A DNA stretch of 64,000 nucleotides from Faunimonas pinastri (GCF_900110915.1 NZ_FOFG01000001.1:186001-250000); one strand, 5' to 3'. Positions 37,715-47,424 are shown, counted from the first letter of the stretch. Notes: generated by a model from the sequence alone, not told the origin. Made by a program: numbers and translations.

Positions 37715-38299
37715 TCACAGCCTTGGGTCGTTGGCGAGGAGTCCGAAGACGAGATGGTCCTGCCACTGGCCGTTGATGCAGACCAGCCCACGGGCCAGTC
37801 CTTCGCGCCCAAATCCGACCTTTTCGAGGAGCCGGATGGAAGGGCCGTTATGCGGGAGGCAGGCGGCCTCCAGCCGGTGGAGGTGGAGGACGTTGAAGGC
37901 GAAGGGCACGACGGCCCTCAGCGCCGCGCTCATGTAGCCCCTGTTGGCGTGGCGGACGTTCATCCAGTAGCCCACCGTCGCCGTCTGCGTCATGCCACGG
38001 GTGACCGACGACAGCGTCAGGCCACCAAGCAGGGCGTGGTCGGCTTCGCGCAGCAGCAGGAAGGGATAGGCCCGGTCTTCCCTGATCTCGAAGTGATAGC
38101 GCCGGATCCGGCGCCGGAATGAGGCGCGGGTGAGGTCGTCCGCCGGCCAGGTGGGCTCCCACGGCGTGAGGAACTGCCGGCTTTCCTCTCGCGCCTGCGC
38201 CCATACGGAGTAATCCGTCAGGTTGGGCGCGCGAAGATAGACACCCTTCCCGGACACGACCGGCATCTCGTAGGACGAGGTGGCGCGCAGGAAGGCCAT
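37715..38299 (-). CDS. GNAT N-acetyltransferase, RimJ/RimL-like
   Basis: A 194-residue acetyltransferase of the GNAT fold. YLRAPNLTDYSVWAQARE at the N-terminus, GGLTLSSVTRG and the acetyl-CoA-binding YWMNVRHANRGYMSAALRAV, followed by LEAACLPHNGPSIRLLEKVGF, match the RimJ group, which acetylates protein N-termini. The specific target is not deducible. It sits three bases after the M16 peptidase gene, in the same rhizobial neighbourhood as thrC. Confidence 0.88.
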   Translation of the reverse strand: MAFLRATSSYEMPVVSGKGVYLRAPNLTDYSVWAQAREESRQFLTPWEPTWPADDLTRASFRRRIRRYHFEIREDRAYPFLLLREADHALLGGLTLSSVTRGMTQTATVGYWMNVRHANRGYMSAALRAVVPFAFNVLHLHRLEAACLPHNGPSIRLLEKVGFGREGLARGLVCINGQWQDHLVFGLLANDPRL

Positions 38300-38302
38300 G
38301 GG

Positions 38303-39598
38303 TCAATGCGACTCTGCCTGCGCCATCTCGCTGGTGCGGAACTCGCGGAGCTGATGCGCGATCGACTCCATGTCCGGCAGCGGTGCGACCGGGCCGATCG
38401 CCGCCAGCGTCGGCGTGGTGCCGAGCATGCCGGCCGCCATCTCAGCGATATCCCGGGCGGTGACGGCCTCGATCTTGCTCACGATCTCTTCCAGCGGCAA
38501 AGGCCGGCCATGGATCAGGAGATGACGGGCGATCTGGCCCGCGCGCGCGATCGGGCTTTCCAGCGTCATCAGCAGGCCGGCACGAGTCTGCGCCTTCGCG
38601 CGCTCCAGTTCCTCCGCCGTCACACCGTCGGTGAGCTTGCGCAGTTCGTCGACGATGACGGGGACCATTTCACCCAGCACGTCTTCCGACGTCGCGGCGC
38701 TGATGCCGAAGAGGCCGGTATCGGCGAAAGGCCAGTGAAACGAACTTATCGAATAGCAGAGGCCGCGGTTCTCTCGCACTTCCTGAAAGAGCCGCGAGGC
38801 CATGCCGCCGCCCAGGATCGACGAGAGCAGGTGGGCGGGATGAAGGTCCTTCTCGCGGAAGGAGGGGCCGCGAAAGCCGAGCAGGATCTGCGCTTCCTGA
38901 AGCTCCTTTTCCTCGACCCACTGGCCGCCTTTGTAGACCCCGGGCTCGGCGGCGGGCGCAGGCTCGCCGGAAACGTCGCCCAGCGCCTTGACGATGAAAT
39001 TCACCATCGCGTCGTGGTCGAGGTTGCCGGCCGCCGAGATGATGATCTGCGGTCCGCGATAATGCTCGCCCAGGAACTTGCGGAGATCCTTGGCGCGGAG
39101 AGCGCGGACGGAGTCCGGTGTCCCGAGGATGCTGCGGCCGATCGGCTGATCCGGGAACGCCGCCTGCTGGAAATAATCGAAGACGAGGTCCTCGGGCGTA
39201 TCCAGCGCCGCGCCGATTTCCTGGATGATCACGCGCTGCTCGCGCACGAGTTCGCCCGGATCGAAGGTCGCGTTGCGGACGATGTCGCTGAGAACGTCGA
39301 GGCCGAGCAGCAGGTCGTCCTTGAGGAGCCGGACGTAATAGGCGGTGTGGTCGACGCTGGTTTCCGCGTTGATCTCGCCGCCGACCGCCTCGATGGCCTC
39401 GGCGATCTCGCGGGCGCTGCGCGTCTTCGTCCCCTTGAAGGCCATGTGCTCCAGGAGGTGGGAGATGCCGTGCTCGCGCAGCGTCTCGAACCGGGCGCCG
39501 GTGCCCACCCAGATGCCGAGCGCGACGCTTTCCAGATGCGGCATGTTTTCCGTGGCGACGGAGATGCCGTTGTCGAGCCGGGTGACCCTGACTGTCAT
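38303..39598 (-). CDS. M16 zinc peptidase (processing-peptidase type)
   Basis: A 431-residue single-chain M16B peptidase close to mitochondrial processing peptidase beta. The zinc motif is HLLEH in GISHLLEHMAFKGT, with the downstream Glu in GGEINAETSVDHTAYY; the Gly-rich loop is ILGGGMASRLFQEVRE. The start at 39598 has GAGG upstream and lies eight bases after the thrC stop, so thrC, this gene and the GNAT gene form one transcription unit. No signal peptide is visible. The substrate is unknown. Confidence 0.93.
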   Translation of the reverse strand: MTVRVTRLDNGISVATENMPHLESVALGIWVGTGARFETLREHGISHLLEHMAFKGTKTRSAREIAEAIEAVGGEINAETSVDHTAYYVRLLKDDLLLGLDVLSDIVRNATFDPGELVREQRVIIQEIGAALDTPEDLVFDYFQQAAFPDQPIGRSILGTPDSVRALRAKDLRKFLGEHYRGPQIIISAAGNLDHDAMVNFIVKALGDVSGEPAPAAEPGVYKGGQWVEEKELQEAQILLGFRGPSFREKDLHPAHLLSSILGGGMASRLFQEVRENRGLCYSISSFHWPFADTGLFGISAATSEDVLGEMVPVIVDELRKLTDGVTAEELERAKAQTRAGLLMTLESPIARAGQIARHLLIHGRPLPLEEIVSKIEAVTARDIAEMAAGMLGTTPTLAAIGPVAPLPDMESIAHQLREFRTSEMAQAESH

Positions 39599-39605
39599 GC
39601 CAACC

Positions 39606-41009
39606 TCAGTGGGTTTTAACGGCGCGGGTCTGCGCAAGAATGGCGTCCTTGATCCGGCCGAGTTCGGCGGGCAGCACGTCGTAGCGTTCGTCGCGGTGCA
39701 TCATCGGCTCCGCCCATTCCGGCAGCGGCGGGTGGATGCCGCAGGCCGCCTTCACCGCGTCCGGGAACTTGGCGGGGTGCGCGGTGGAAAGCGTGATCAT
39801 CGGGGTCGCCGGTTCGCGGTTCCGCTCGGCCACCGCGACGCCGACCGCCGTATGCGGATCGATCACCATGCCGGTTTCGGCGTGGACGCGGCTGATGGTG
39901 CTGGCGGTTTCCGCCTCGTCGCAGGCGCCGGACGCGAAGACCGGGCCAAGCGCCTCATGCGCGGCTTGGCCCAGCGTGAAGGCGCCGGACTGGCCGAGCC
40001 CCGCCATGTGACGGCGAACCGTCTCGCCTTCGCGCATCTCGGCCTCGAAGAGCAGTCGCTCGAAATTGGAGGAGACCTGGATGTCCATGGACGGCGACGA
40101 GCTCGGCACCACGCCACGGACCTCGTAGCGGCCGCTGGCGAAGGTCCGGTGCAGGATGTCGTTGGTGTTGGTGGCGATCACCAGCCGCTCGATGGGCAGG
40201 CCCATCTTCATCGCGACATAGCCGGCGAAGACATTGCCGAAATTGCCGGTGGGCACGGTGAAGGAGACGGGCCGGTGCGGCGCGCCGAGCGCCACGGCGG
40301 AATAGAAATAATAGACAGCCTGCGCGACGATACGGCCCCAGTTGATGGAGTTGACGCCGGAAAGATGCACTTCCTCGCGGAAGGCGAAGTCGTTGAACAT
40401 CGCCTTCACCAGCGCCTGCGCATCGTCGAACGTGCCTTCGATGGCGATCGCCTGCACGTTGGAGTCCGCCACGGTCGTCATCTGCCGGCGCTGCACCGCC
40501 GAAACGCGGCCATCGGGGAAGAGGATCGCGATATCCACCCGCTCGCGGCCACGGAATGCCTCGATCGCCGCGCCGCCCGTGTCGCCGGATGTGGCGCCGA
40601 CGATGGTCGCGCGCTGGCCGCGTTCGGCCAGGATATGATCCATCAACCGGGCCAGAAACTGCATCGCCACGTCCTTGAAGGCGAGCGTCGGGCCGTGGAA
40701 GAGCTCCAGCAGGAAGTGATTTTCCGCGAGCTGCGTCAGCGGCGTCACCGCCCGGTGGCGGAACGTCGAATAGGCGTCGTCCAGCAATCCGCGCAAGACG
40801 TCGTCCGCGATCTCGCCGCCGACGAAGCGGCTGATGATGCGGAACGCCACTTCCGGATAAGGCAGGCCGGCGAGGTCCGCGATCTCGGCCTTCGTGAGTT
40901 CCGGCCAGCTTTCCGGCAGGTAAAGGCCGCCGTCGCGGGCCAGCCCGGTCAGAACGACATCGCGGAAACCGAGAACCGGTGCTTCACCGCGGGTCGACAC
41001 ATATCGCAA
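39606..41009 (-). CDS. thrC: Threonine synthase
   Basis: ThrC of 467 residues converts O-phosphohomoserine to threonine with pyridoxal phosphate. The PLP-binding Lys is in GPTLAFKDVAMQF, and GATSGDTGGAAIEAF binds the phosphate. I prefer a TTG start giving RYVSTRGEAPVLGF at the N-terminus, because GGGAG lies nine bases upstream and homologues begin there; an ATG ten codons further upstream (41039) is the alternative. It works with thrB of this window. Confidence 0.94.
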   Translation of the reverse strand: MRYVSTRGEAPVLGFRDVVLTGLARDGGLYLPESWPELTKAEIADLAGLPYPEVAFRIISRFVGGEIADDVLRGLLDDAYSTFRHRAVTPLTQLAENHFLLELFHGPTLAFKDVAMQFLARLMDHILAERGQRATIVGATSGDTGGAAIEAFRGRERVDIAILFPDGRVSAVQRRQMTTVADSNVQAIAIEGTFDDAQALVKAMFNDFAFREEVHLSGVNSINWGRIVAQAVYYFYSAVALGAPHRPVSFTVPTGNFGNVFAGYVAMKMGLPIERLVIATNTNDILHRTFASGRYEVRGVVPSSSPSMDIQVSSNFERLLFEAEMREGETVRRHMAGLGQSGAFTLGQAAHEALGPVFASGACDEAETASTISRVHAETGMVIDPHTAVGVAVAERNREPATPMITLSTAHPAKFPDAVKAACGIHPPLPEWAEPMMHRDERYDVLPAELGRIKDAILAQTRAVKTH

Positions 41010-41168
41010 GGGCGCAAACTCCCGAAATTTTCCCGTCATGTTAACGCCCGGCCGCCGGTGCGGCAAGCAACTCTCGGGCGGCGGGTGGTCCTGAATCGGC
41101 GGGACAATCGAGCGCGCCCTGCAACTTCCTCAGGGCCGGAACGTTTGACGGCAAACGGGAGATGACGA

Positions 41169-41375
41169 TTGAGCGACGCGAAGAAAGAGGGCGTGATCCG
41201 GGTTCCGGCCGATGTCGGGGACCTCGCGCCCGGCGACGAAACGGCGGCAGGCACGATCGGCAGCGGCGAGTCGCTCTGCCCCGCCTGCAACGGCACCGGC
41301 ATGGTGGGCACCGACGATCCCTGCCCGAATTGCGGCGGCACGGGCAAGATCATCGAGGGAATTGGCGGTGGCTGA
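41169..41375 (+). CDS. Small CxxCxGxG zinc-finger-like protein
   Basis: A 68-residue protein starting at TTG with GGGAG eight bases upstream. The C-terminal half holds two CxxCxGxG repeats, LCPACNGTGMVG and PCPNCGGTGKII, the same motif type that binds zinc in the DnaJ cysteine-rich domain, while the N-terminal half is acidic and probably disordered. There is no J domain. It is divergent from thrC and precedes a HAD phosphatase. Its function is unknown; a zinc-binding or chaperone-adaptor role would be inference. Confidence 0.75.
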   Translation: MSDAKKEGVIRVPADVGDLAPGDETAAGTIGSGESLCPACNGTGMVGTDDPCPNCGGTGKIIEGIGGG

Positions 41376-41419
41376 GCGGAAGGGCTTGCCGCGCACGTTC
41401 AGCCTGATAAACCCGGCCC

Positions 41420-42100
41420 ATGCTTATCATCTTTGACTGCGACGGCGTGCTCGTCGATTCCGAAATCCTGGCGGCGAAGGTCGATGCGGAGATCCTGACG
41501 GAAATCGGCTACGAGATTTCGGCCGTCGAGGTCAGCCACCGCTTCGCCGGCCTCACCAACGAGCAGATCTTCAAGATCATCGGCGTGGAGATGGGCATCG
41601 AAATCCCGGAGGAGAAGGTCCGCGAAGCCGAGCGTCGCGTCGATGCGCGACTGGATGCCGAGCTGGAGCCTGTCGCGGGCGTGCAGGAAATGCTCGACAT
41701 GCTCGACGACCCCCGCTGCATCTGCTCCAACTCGCGGTCGGACAGGCTGCGCCTTTCGCTGACGCGCACCGGGCTCTACGATCGCTTCCGCCCCTATATC
41801 TATTCCGCGCGCGAAGTGGCGGAGGGGCGGCCGAAGCCGGCGCCCGACGTCTATCTCTACGGCGCCGCGCAGTTCGACTCGTCGCCGGCCGACACGATCG
41901 TGATCGAGGATTCCGTGCACGGTGTGCATGGGGCGACCACCGCCGGCATGCGAGTGATCGGCTTCACCGGCGCGTCGCATTCCTGGCCCGGCCATGCGGA
42001 TGCGCTGACGGAAGCGGGCGCGGTCACCGTCATCAACCGGCTGGCCGAGCTGCCCGCCACCATCGAGGCGCTCAAGGCTTGGAACCCGCAGGCGGTCTGA
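41420..42100 (+). CDS. HAD-IA family phosphatase
   Basis: A 226-residue HAD hydrolase of the phosphoglycolate phosphatase/beta-phosphoglucomutase group. Motif I is IIFDCDGVLVDSE, motif II is CSNSR, motif III is KPAPDVYLYGA and motif IV is VIEDSVHGVHGATTAGM. The helical cap lies between about residues 18 and 85. Substrates of this group vary and none can be assigned. The next gene overlaps its end. Confidence 0.9.
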   Translation: MLIIFDCDGVLVDSEILAAKVDAEILTEIGYEISAVEVSHRFAGLTNEQIFKIIGVEMGIEIPEEKVREAERRVDARLDAELEPVAGVQEMLDMLDDPRCICSNSRSDRLRLSLTRTGLYDRFRPYIYSAREVAEGRPKPAPDVYLYGAAQFDSSPADTIVIEDSVHGVHGATTAGMRVIGFTGASHSWPGHADALTEAGAVTVINRLAELPATIEALKAWNPQAV

Positions 42101-42609
42101 GCGCCAACCAGCCTTTCGTCCTGACGCTGGAGCTGGATCCCCGCAGCTTCGGCTTTTTCGACGCGCTGCGGCGGGCGCATTTCCCCGCCGGGCGCAACCT
42201 GATTCCGGCGCATCTCACGCTGTTTCATCAGCTTCCCGCCGCCCGCGCCCGCGAGGTCAAGCATCTGCTGGCGCTCGCCGCCTCCGGGCAGGCGCCTATC
42301 GACCTGCGCAATGCCGGGCCGAAATCCATCGGCCGGGGCGTCGCCTTCAATCTGGTTTCGCCGGCGCTCCTGTCGCTGCATCGCCGTTTGCAGGCGGAGT
42401 TCGCGCCCTGGCTGGTGCCGCAGGACGGGGGCGGCCTGCATCCGCATGTGACGGTCCAGAACAAGGTTTCGCATCTGGAGGCGGAGGCGCTCAGGAAAAC
42501 GCTGTCGGCCGAAAGCTGGCCGGAAACCGTGACGGGAACCGGCCTGCATCTTTGGCGATATCTGAACGGTCCGTGGGAAAGCGTGAAGCTTTTCCGCTTC
42601 GCCCGGTAA
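42079..42609 (+). CDS. 2'-5' RNA ligase superfamily protein
   Basis: A protein of up to 176 residues with the two HxT motifs of the 2H phosphoesterase/RNA ligase superfamily, HLTLFHQ (about residue 45) and HPHVTVQNK (about residue 123). It may act as a cyclic phosphodiesterase or ligase on RNA or nucleotide substrates. The TTG used here overlaps the upstream phosphatase by 22 bp; a start a few codons later is possible. Confidence 0.82.
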   Translation: MEPAGGLSANQPFVLTLELDPRSFGFFDALRRAHFPAGRNLIPAHLTLFHQLPAARAREVKHLLALAASGQAPIDLRNAGPKSIGRGVAFNLVSPALLSLHRRLQAEFAPWLVPQDGGGLHPHVTVQNKVSHLEAEALRKTLSAESWPETVTGTGLHLWRYLNGPWESVKLFRFAR

Positions 42610-42686
42610 TTTTTTCGCTACCATCCACCGGTATTCGGGCCTGCCGCCGCCGGTTAATAAGGCGACCTTAGAAAATAATTCTATTC

Positions 42687-42702
42687 AAAGACTCGAATCT
42701 TT
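42687..42702. promoter_or_regulatory. Near-palindrome with two adjacent GANTC sites
   Basis: AAAGACTCGAATCTTT is a 16 bp palindrome with one mismatched pair. It contains two directly adjoining CcrM methylation sites, GACTC (42690-42694) and GAATC (42695-42699), about 80 bp before the HxlR-type regulator gene and within an AT-rich stretch. Confidence 0.55.
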
Positions 42703-42714
42703 CCTCCGAAAACA

Positions 42715-42729
42715 CTAGGTTCTGTCTAG
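42715..42729. promoter_or_regulatory. CTAG-N7-CTAG motif
   Basis: Two CTAG tetranucleotides, generally rare in proteobacterial DNA, are separated by seven bases about 50 bp before the HxlR-type gene. The arrangement resembles a dimeric operator, possibly for autoregulation. Confidence 0.35.
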
Positions 42730-42780
42730 AGATTGTCACTCCGGAGCAGACGAAGAACCGCCCGGACGGCGAGAGGGAAG

Positions 42781-43179
42781 ATGAAAATGGCTATGCGGAA
42801 GCAGGGCGAGACAGTGAGTGAATGCTCCATCCGGGACGTGCTCGACCGGATCGGGGACCGCTGGAGCCTCCTGATCCTCCAGACGCTCGCGCCGGGACGG
42901 CTTCGCTTCACGGTGCTCAAGCGCGAGATCGGGGATATTTCGCAGCGCATGCTGGCCCAGACGCTGCGCCGGCTGGAGCAGGACGGGTTCGTCACGCGCA
43001 CGGTGCATCCGAGCATTCCGCCGCGCGTGGACTACGAGCTGACGCTGCTCGGCCGCTCCGCGCTGGGCCCGCTTGAGGCGCTGATCAACTGGGCCAAGGA
43101 AAACCACGACGCCGTCCGTGCCGCCCGCGAGGCCTATGTGCCGCCGCTGGCGCAGGAGCCGGTGCCGGAAGAAGCCTGA
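42781..43179 (+). CDS. HxlR family winged-helix regulator
   Basis: A 132-residue DNA-binding protein of the HxlR/MarR-like family. CSIRDVLDRIGDRWSLLILQTL at the N-terminus and FTVLKREIGDISQRMLAQTLRRLEQDGFV, which spans the recognition helix, are characteristic. Cys15 is the position conserved in HxlR proteins and used for redox sensing in some members. The ATG at 42781 follows an AGGGAAG ribosome site; upstream Met or Leu codons lack one. Its target genes are not evident. Confidence 0.9.
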   Translation: MKMAMRKQGETVSECSIRDVLDRIGDRWSLLILQTLAPGRLRFTVLKREIGDISQRMLAQTLRRLEQDGFVTRTVHPSIPPRVDYELTLLGRSALGPLEALINWAKENHDAVRAAREAYVPPLAQEPVPEEA

Positions 43180-43236
43180 ACCAGGGGAACCCAACCGACA
43201 GGTCCGGGTCCGTGCCCGGCGACATCATCGGAATAT

Positions 43237-43267
43237 GAAAACGGCCGCTTTCGCGGCCGTTTCTGTT
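43237..43267. terminator. Bidirectional rho-independent terminator
   Basis: A perfect 8 bp stem (ACGGCCGC and GCGGCCGT) closes a four-base loop, with A-rich sequence on the left and TTCTGTTCT on the right. It lies between the HxlR gene and the convergent lipoprotein gene, and can serve both. Confidence 0.8.
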
Positions 43268-43268
43268 C

Positions 43269-43919
43269 TCAGTCGTTGCCGCGCGTGACGTCGGAGAACG
43301 TCACCGCCTTGGTCGACTTCGCGATCTTGCCGGTCGGATCCAGCCCGTGCGAGGACTCGTCGAAGCCGACATAGATCAGGTAGTCGCGCGCGTCGCCGGG
43401 GCTGGGCACGGTGACCTCGTGGACCTCACGGAAGACCGTGTTGCCGCCCGCCGCCAGGTCCGCCGCAACGGGGTAGATGTTGGAGGCGAAGACCTTCTCC
43501 TGGTACTTCACCACGGCCACGCGCAGCGGTGCGGACACATGCCCGGGCGTGCCCTTCGGCCCGGAGATGATACGGCCCGAAACGCCGATCCGCAGCGTCA
43601 GCGTGCCGTCGGGATTGTAGAGGCACTCGCGCACGGCGTCGCCGATGGAGGCCTGCCAGACCAGAGAGTTGGGATCGCCCTGCTTGCCCGTCGGGAAGCG
43701 CTGCAGGATCTGCGTGCCCTCGCGGATCTGCACCGCCGGGCAATAATCGGGACCGAGATAGGTACGCGGATCGACCTGCTTGTCCGCCGTCTTCGTCGGC
43801 GTCGCCGCGGTGCCGGTTCCGCCGCTGCCCATGCCCATGCAGCCCGCGAGCGACATCGCCATGGCCGCCGGAACGGCGACCTTCAGACCGGACAGGAGAA
43901 CCGAATTCGTCTTACGCAT
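43269..43919 (-). CDS. Hypothetical outer-membrane-type lipoprotein
   Basis: A 216-residue lipoprotein. The signal peptide (RKTNSVLLSGLKVAVPAAMA) ends in the lipobox SLAGC, placing the lipidated Cys at about residue 27. A Gly/Thr-rich linker follows, then a beta-rich domain containing CPAVQIREGTQILQRFP and VSGRIISGPKGTPG. The GGGGG seven bases upstream supports the ATG at 43919. No enzymatic motif is seen. It diverges from ccrM across a short AT-rich region. Confidence 0.8.
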   Translation of the reverse strand: MRKTNSVLLSGLKVAVPAAMAMSLAGCMGMGSGGTGTAATPTKTADKQVDPRTYLGPDYCPAVQIREGTQILQRFPTGKQGDPNSLVWQASIGDAVRECLYNPDGTLTLRIGVSGRIISGPKGTPGHVSAPLRVAVVKYQEKVFASNIYPVAADLAAGGNTVFREVHEVTVPSPGDARDYLIYVGFDESSHGLDPTGKIAKSTKAVTFSDVTRGND

Positions 43920-43935
43920 GCACAGACCCCCGTGA

Positions 43936-45201
<1,266 letters not shown>

Positions 45202-45243
45202 ACGCGGAGGGGACCGGCTTTCCTGTCGGTCCCGGCTTGAGCC

Positions 45244-45577
45244 TCAGCGCGGAAAACGTGCGCAGGAGGGCAGGTCCTGCGCTCTGGCCATCCAGCCGAT
45301 CCGCTCGGCTACCTGCACCTGCATCATTTCCATGCCGCGAAACTGTTCGTTGGTGAAAAACAGGCCGGTGCCGCAGATGGACCGTCGGCCAATTCGTAGA
45401 GCTTCACCTCGTCAAGGACCGAAACCTGATCGGCCGGTATCGCCGCCCATGCGAGCATCGGTACGCCCGACTGCCGGCGGCGATCCTCGCGATCGCAGAG
45501 GGCCGCGGAGACCGCCTGATCCGGCACGTCGAACTGAACGGCGCCGCAATGACGGTGACCGTGCAGCAGAGGGCGTT
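45244..45577 (-). pseudogene. Decayed GFA family (glutathione-dependent formaldehyde-activating-type) gene
   Basis: Two reading frames of the same strand together spell a GFA-fold protein. The first part reads HCGAVQFDVPD ... RRQSGVPMLAWAAIPADQVSVLDEVKLYE; then, near 45385, a frameshift with loss of the middle leads into CGTGLFFTNEQFRGMEMMQVQVAERIGWMARAQDLPSCARFP and a stop at 45244. The zinc-binding CxCxxC region reads C-D-R-E-D-R, so two Cys codons have become Arg codons, and the second N-terminal zinc Cys also appears lost. There is no intact start. It is a clear relic and not expected to make a working protein. Confidence 0.75.
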
Positions 45578-45579
45578 CC

Positions 45580-46191
45580 TTAGATTGCGATGCCGTAGCG
45601 GGCGAGATCGCGGCGCAGGCCCTCGGGATCGGTGAAGACTTCCGCGTTCCACCCGGCGGCGCGCGCCGCCGCCACGTTTCGCTCCATATCGTCGAAGAAC
45701 AACGTCGCGGACGGCTCCAGCCCGAATGCGCGGGCATGTTCTTCGTAGATCGCCGGATCCGGCTTGATCAGCCGCTTCTCGCCGGACACGGTCACGCCGC
45801 GGAAAATCCGCAGGAATGGATATTCCGGCACGGTGATCTGGAATAAGTCCTGGTTGAAGTTGGTGAGGGCCGTGACGTCGCGACCGTCCGCCACCAGTCG
45901 CTCCAGAATCTCCACCGTCCCCCCGATCGCGCCCGGCAGCATCTCCAGCCACTCCGTCTTGTATGCGCGGATCAGGTCCTCGTGCTCGGGATGCCTGGCG
46001 ACGAGTTCCGCGATCGCCTCGTCCACCGGCACGCCTTCGTCGAGCCGGTGATGCCATGCATCGGAGCAGATTTCGGTGAGGAAGTGCCGCCGCTTCACCG
46101 CGTCCGGGATCAGCCGGCGATAGGGACGCTCGCGCTCCCAGTGCAGCAGGACATTGCCGATGTCGAAGACGATGTGGCGGATCTCGTTCAT
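45580..46191 (-). CDS. HAD-IA family phosphatase
   Basis: A 203-residue HAD hydrolase with motif I VFDIGNVLLHWE, motif II ALTNFNQD, motif III IKPDPAIYEEH and motif IV LFFDDMERNVAAARAAGW, resembling the YihX/epoxide-hydrolase-N group. Its ATG overlaps the mutY stop codon (ATGA), so the two are coupled. The substrate is unknown. Confidence 0.9.
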   Translation of the reverse strand: MNEIRHIVFDIGNVLLHWERERPYRRLIPDAVKRRHFLTEICSDAWHHRLDEGVPVDEAIAELVARHPEHEDLIRAYKTEWLEMLPGAIGGTVEILERLVADGRDVTALTNFNQDLFQITVPEYPFLRIFRGVTVSGEKRLIKPDPAIYEEHARAFGLEPSATLFFDDMERNVAAARAAGWNAEVFTDPEGLRRDLARYGIAI

Positions 46192-47360
46192 TTGGCTTTC
46201 CTGTTTGTTGCGGCCCTGTCGGCGAGGGGGCTTTGTGAGGGACGGGGGCGCGTCGCTCCGGGATAGGCTGCTTCGATGGCCTTCTTCATCAGGCTCGGCA
46301 GCGCCTCGTCCGGAGTGTCGGCGACAGGCGACCACCACGTGCCATCCGGCGCCGGGACGTCGCGATCGATCTCGGCGCGGTGAACCGTGAGGATCAGGTG
46401 GAAATGCGTGAACGTATGCTCCACCGTGCCGGCCACTTCCTGCCAGTCGACGCCAAGCGGCGGCTGCACCGCCTCGCCGTCGCTCCGCGCCGTCCAGTCC
46501 GAGCCAGGCACTTCCGTCATGCCGCCAAGGAGGCCTCGTCCCTCGCGCCGGCGCAGCAGCAGTGCGCCGTCCGTGCGCCGCGCGACGAAAGCGAGGCCGC
46601 GGCGCACCGGACGTTCCTTCTTCGCCGCCTTTACGGGATAGGCTTCCTCCTCGCCCGCGAGATGCGCCCGGCAGTTCGCCGACCAGGGGCAGAGAATGCA
46701 GGCGGGCTTGCGCGGCGTGCAGATAGTCGCGCCGAGATCCATGGTCGCTTCCGCGAACTCGCCCGGCCGGTCCTGCGGCACCAGCGGCTGGAGCAGCGCG
46801 CGGATCCCGGCCTTGGCCGCCGGAAGCGGCTCGCCCACCTCGAAGACCCGGCTGATCACCCGCTCCACATTGCCGTCGACCACCGCGATCGGCTCGTCGA
46901 AAGCGATCGCCGCGATCGCGGCCGAGGTATAGGCGCCGATGCCGGGCAGGGTGGAAAGGTCGGCGGCATTGGGCGGAAACGCGCCGCCGTGCTGTTCCGC
47001 GACAGTGCGGGCGCAGGCATGCAGATTGCGGGCGCGGGAATAATAGCCGAGCCCCGCCCACGCGGCCATCACATCGGTTTCCGCTGCGGTCGCGAGGTCG
47101 CCGACCGTGGGCCACCGGGTCGTGAACTTGAGGAAATAGGGAGCGACGGCCTTCACCGTCGTCTGTTGCAGCATCACCTCGGAAAGCCAGATCCGGTAGG
47201 GATCTGCGCGTTCGCCCGCCCGCCGCGCGGCGGGACCGATCCGCCAGGGCAGGGCCCGGGCATGGCGGTCGTACCATGAAAGCAGGTCGGCCGCTTTCGG
47301 CGGTGGGGGAGGGGGCGACGGCTTTCCCCGGGATCGGGCTTCCGCTAAGGTCGGGTTCAT
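46188..47360 (-). CDS. mutY: Adenine DNA glycosylase
   Basis: MutY of 390 residues removes adenine mispaired with 8-oxoguanine. The catalytic Glu61 is in LSEVMLQQT, and the Asp of the helix-hairpin-helix region is in VVDGNVERVISR after LPGIGAYTS. The [4Fe-4S] ligands fit C-x6-C-x2-C-x5-C (CTPRKPACILCPWSANC). The C-terminal MutT-like domain with TFTHFHLILTV recognises 8-oxoG. The start is at the ATG of MNPTLAEARS; the longer frame upstream runs toward the divergent DciA-like gene. Confidence 0.96.
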   Translation of the reverse strand: MNPTLAEARSRGKPSPPPPPPKAADLLSWYDRHARALPWRIGPAARRAGERADPYRIWLSEVMLQQTTVKAVAPYFLKFTTRWPTVGDLATAAETDVMAAWAGLGYYSRARNLHACARTVAEQHGGAFPPNAADLSTLPGIGAYTSAAIAAIAFDEPIAVVDGNVERVISRVFEVGEPLPAAKAGIRALLQPLVPQDRPGEFAEATMDLGATICTPRKPACILCPWSANCRAHLAGEEEAYPVKAAKKERPVRRGLAFVARRTDGALLLRRREGRGLLGGMTEVPGSDWTARSDGEAVQPPLGVDWQEVAGTVEHTFTHFHLILTVHRAEIDRDVPAPDGTWWSPVADTPDEALPSLMKKAIEAAYPGATRPRPSQSPLADRAATNRKAK

Positions 47361-47424
47361 CCATTCCAGTAGGCGGCAGCGCAGCCTTAGCGCAAGGCCG
47401 CCCGCAAGGTTCGATCGTCGCTCC

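Noticed and set aside
45404-46057. Alternative minus-strand frames overlapping the HAD gene and GFA relic
   Set aside because: The long frames are shadows of the HAD phosphatase and of mutY. Only the two frame pieces that match GFA sequence were kept, as a pseudogene.
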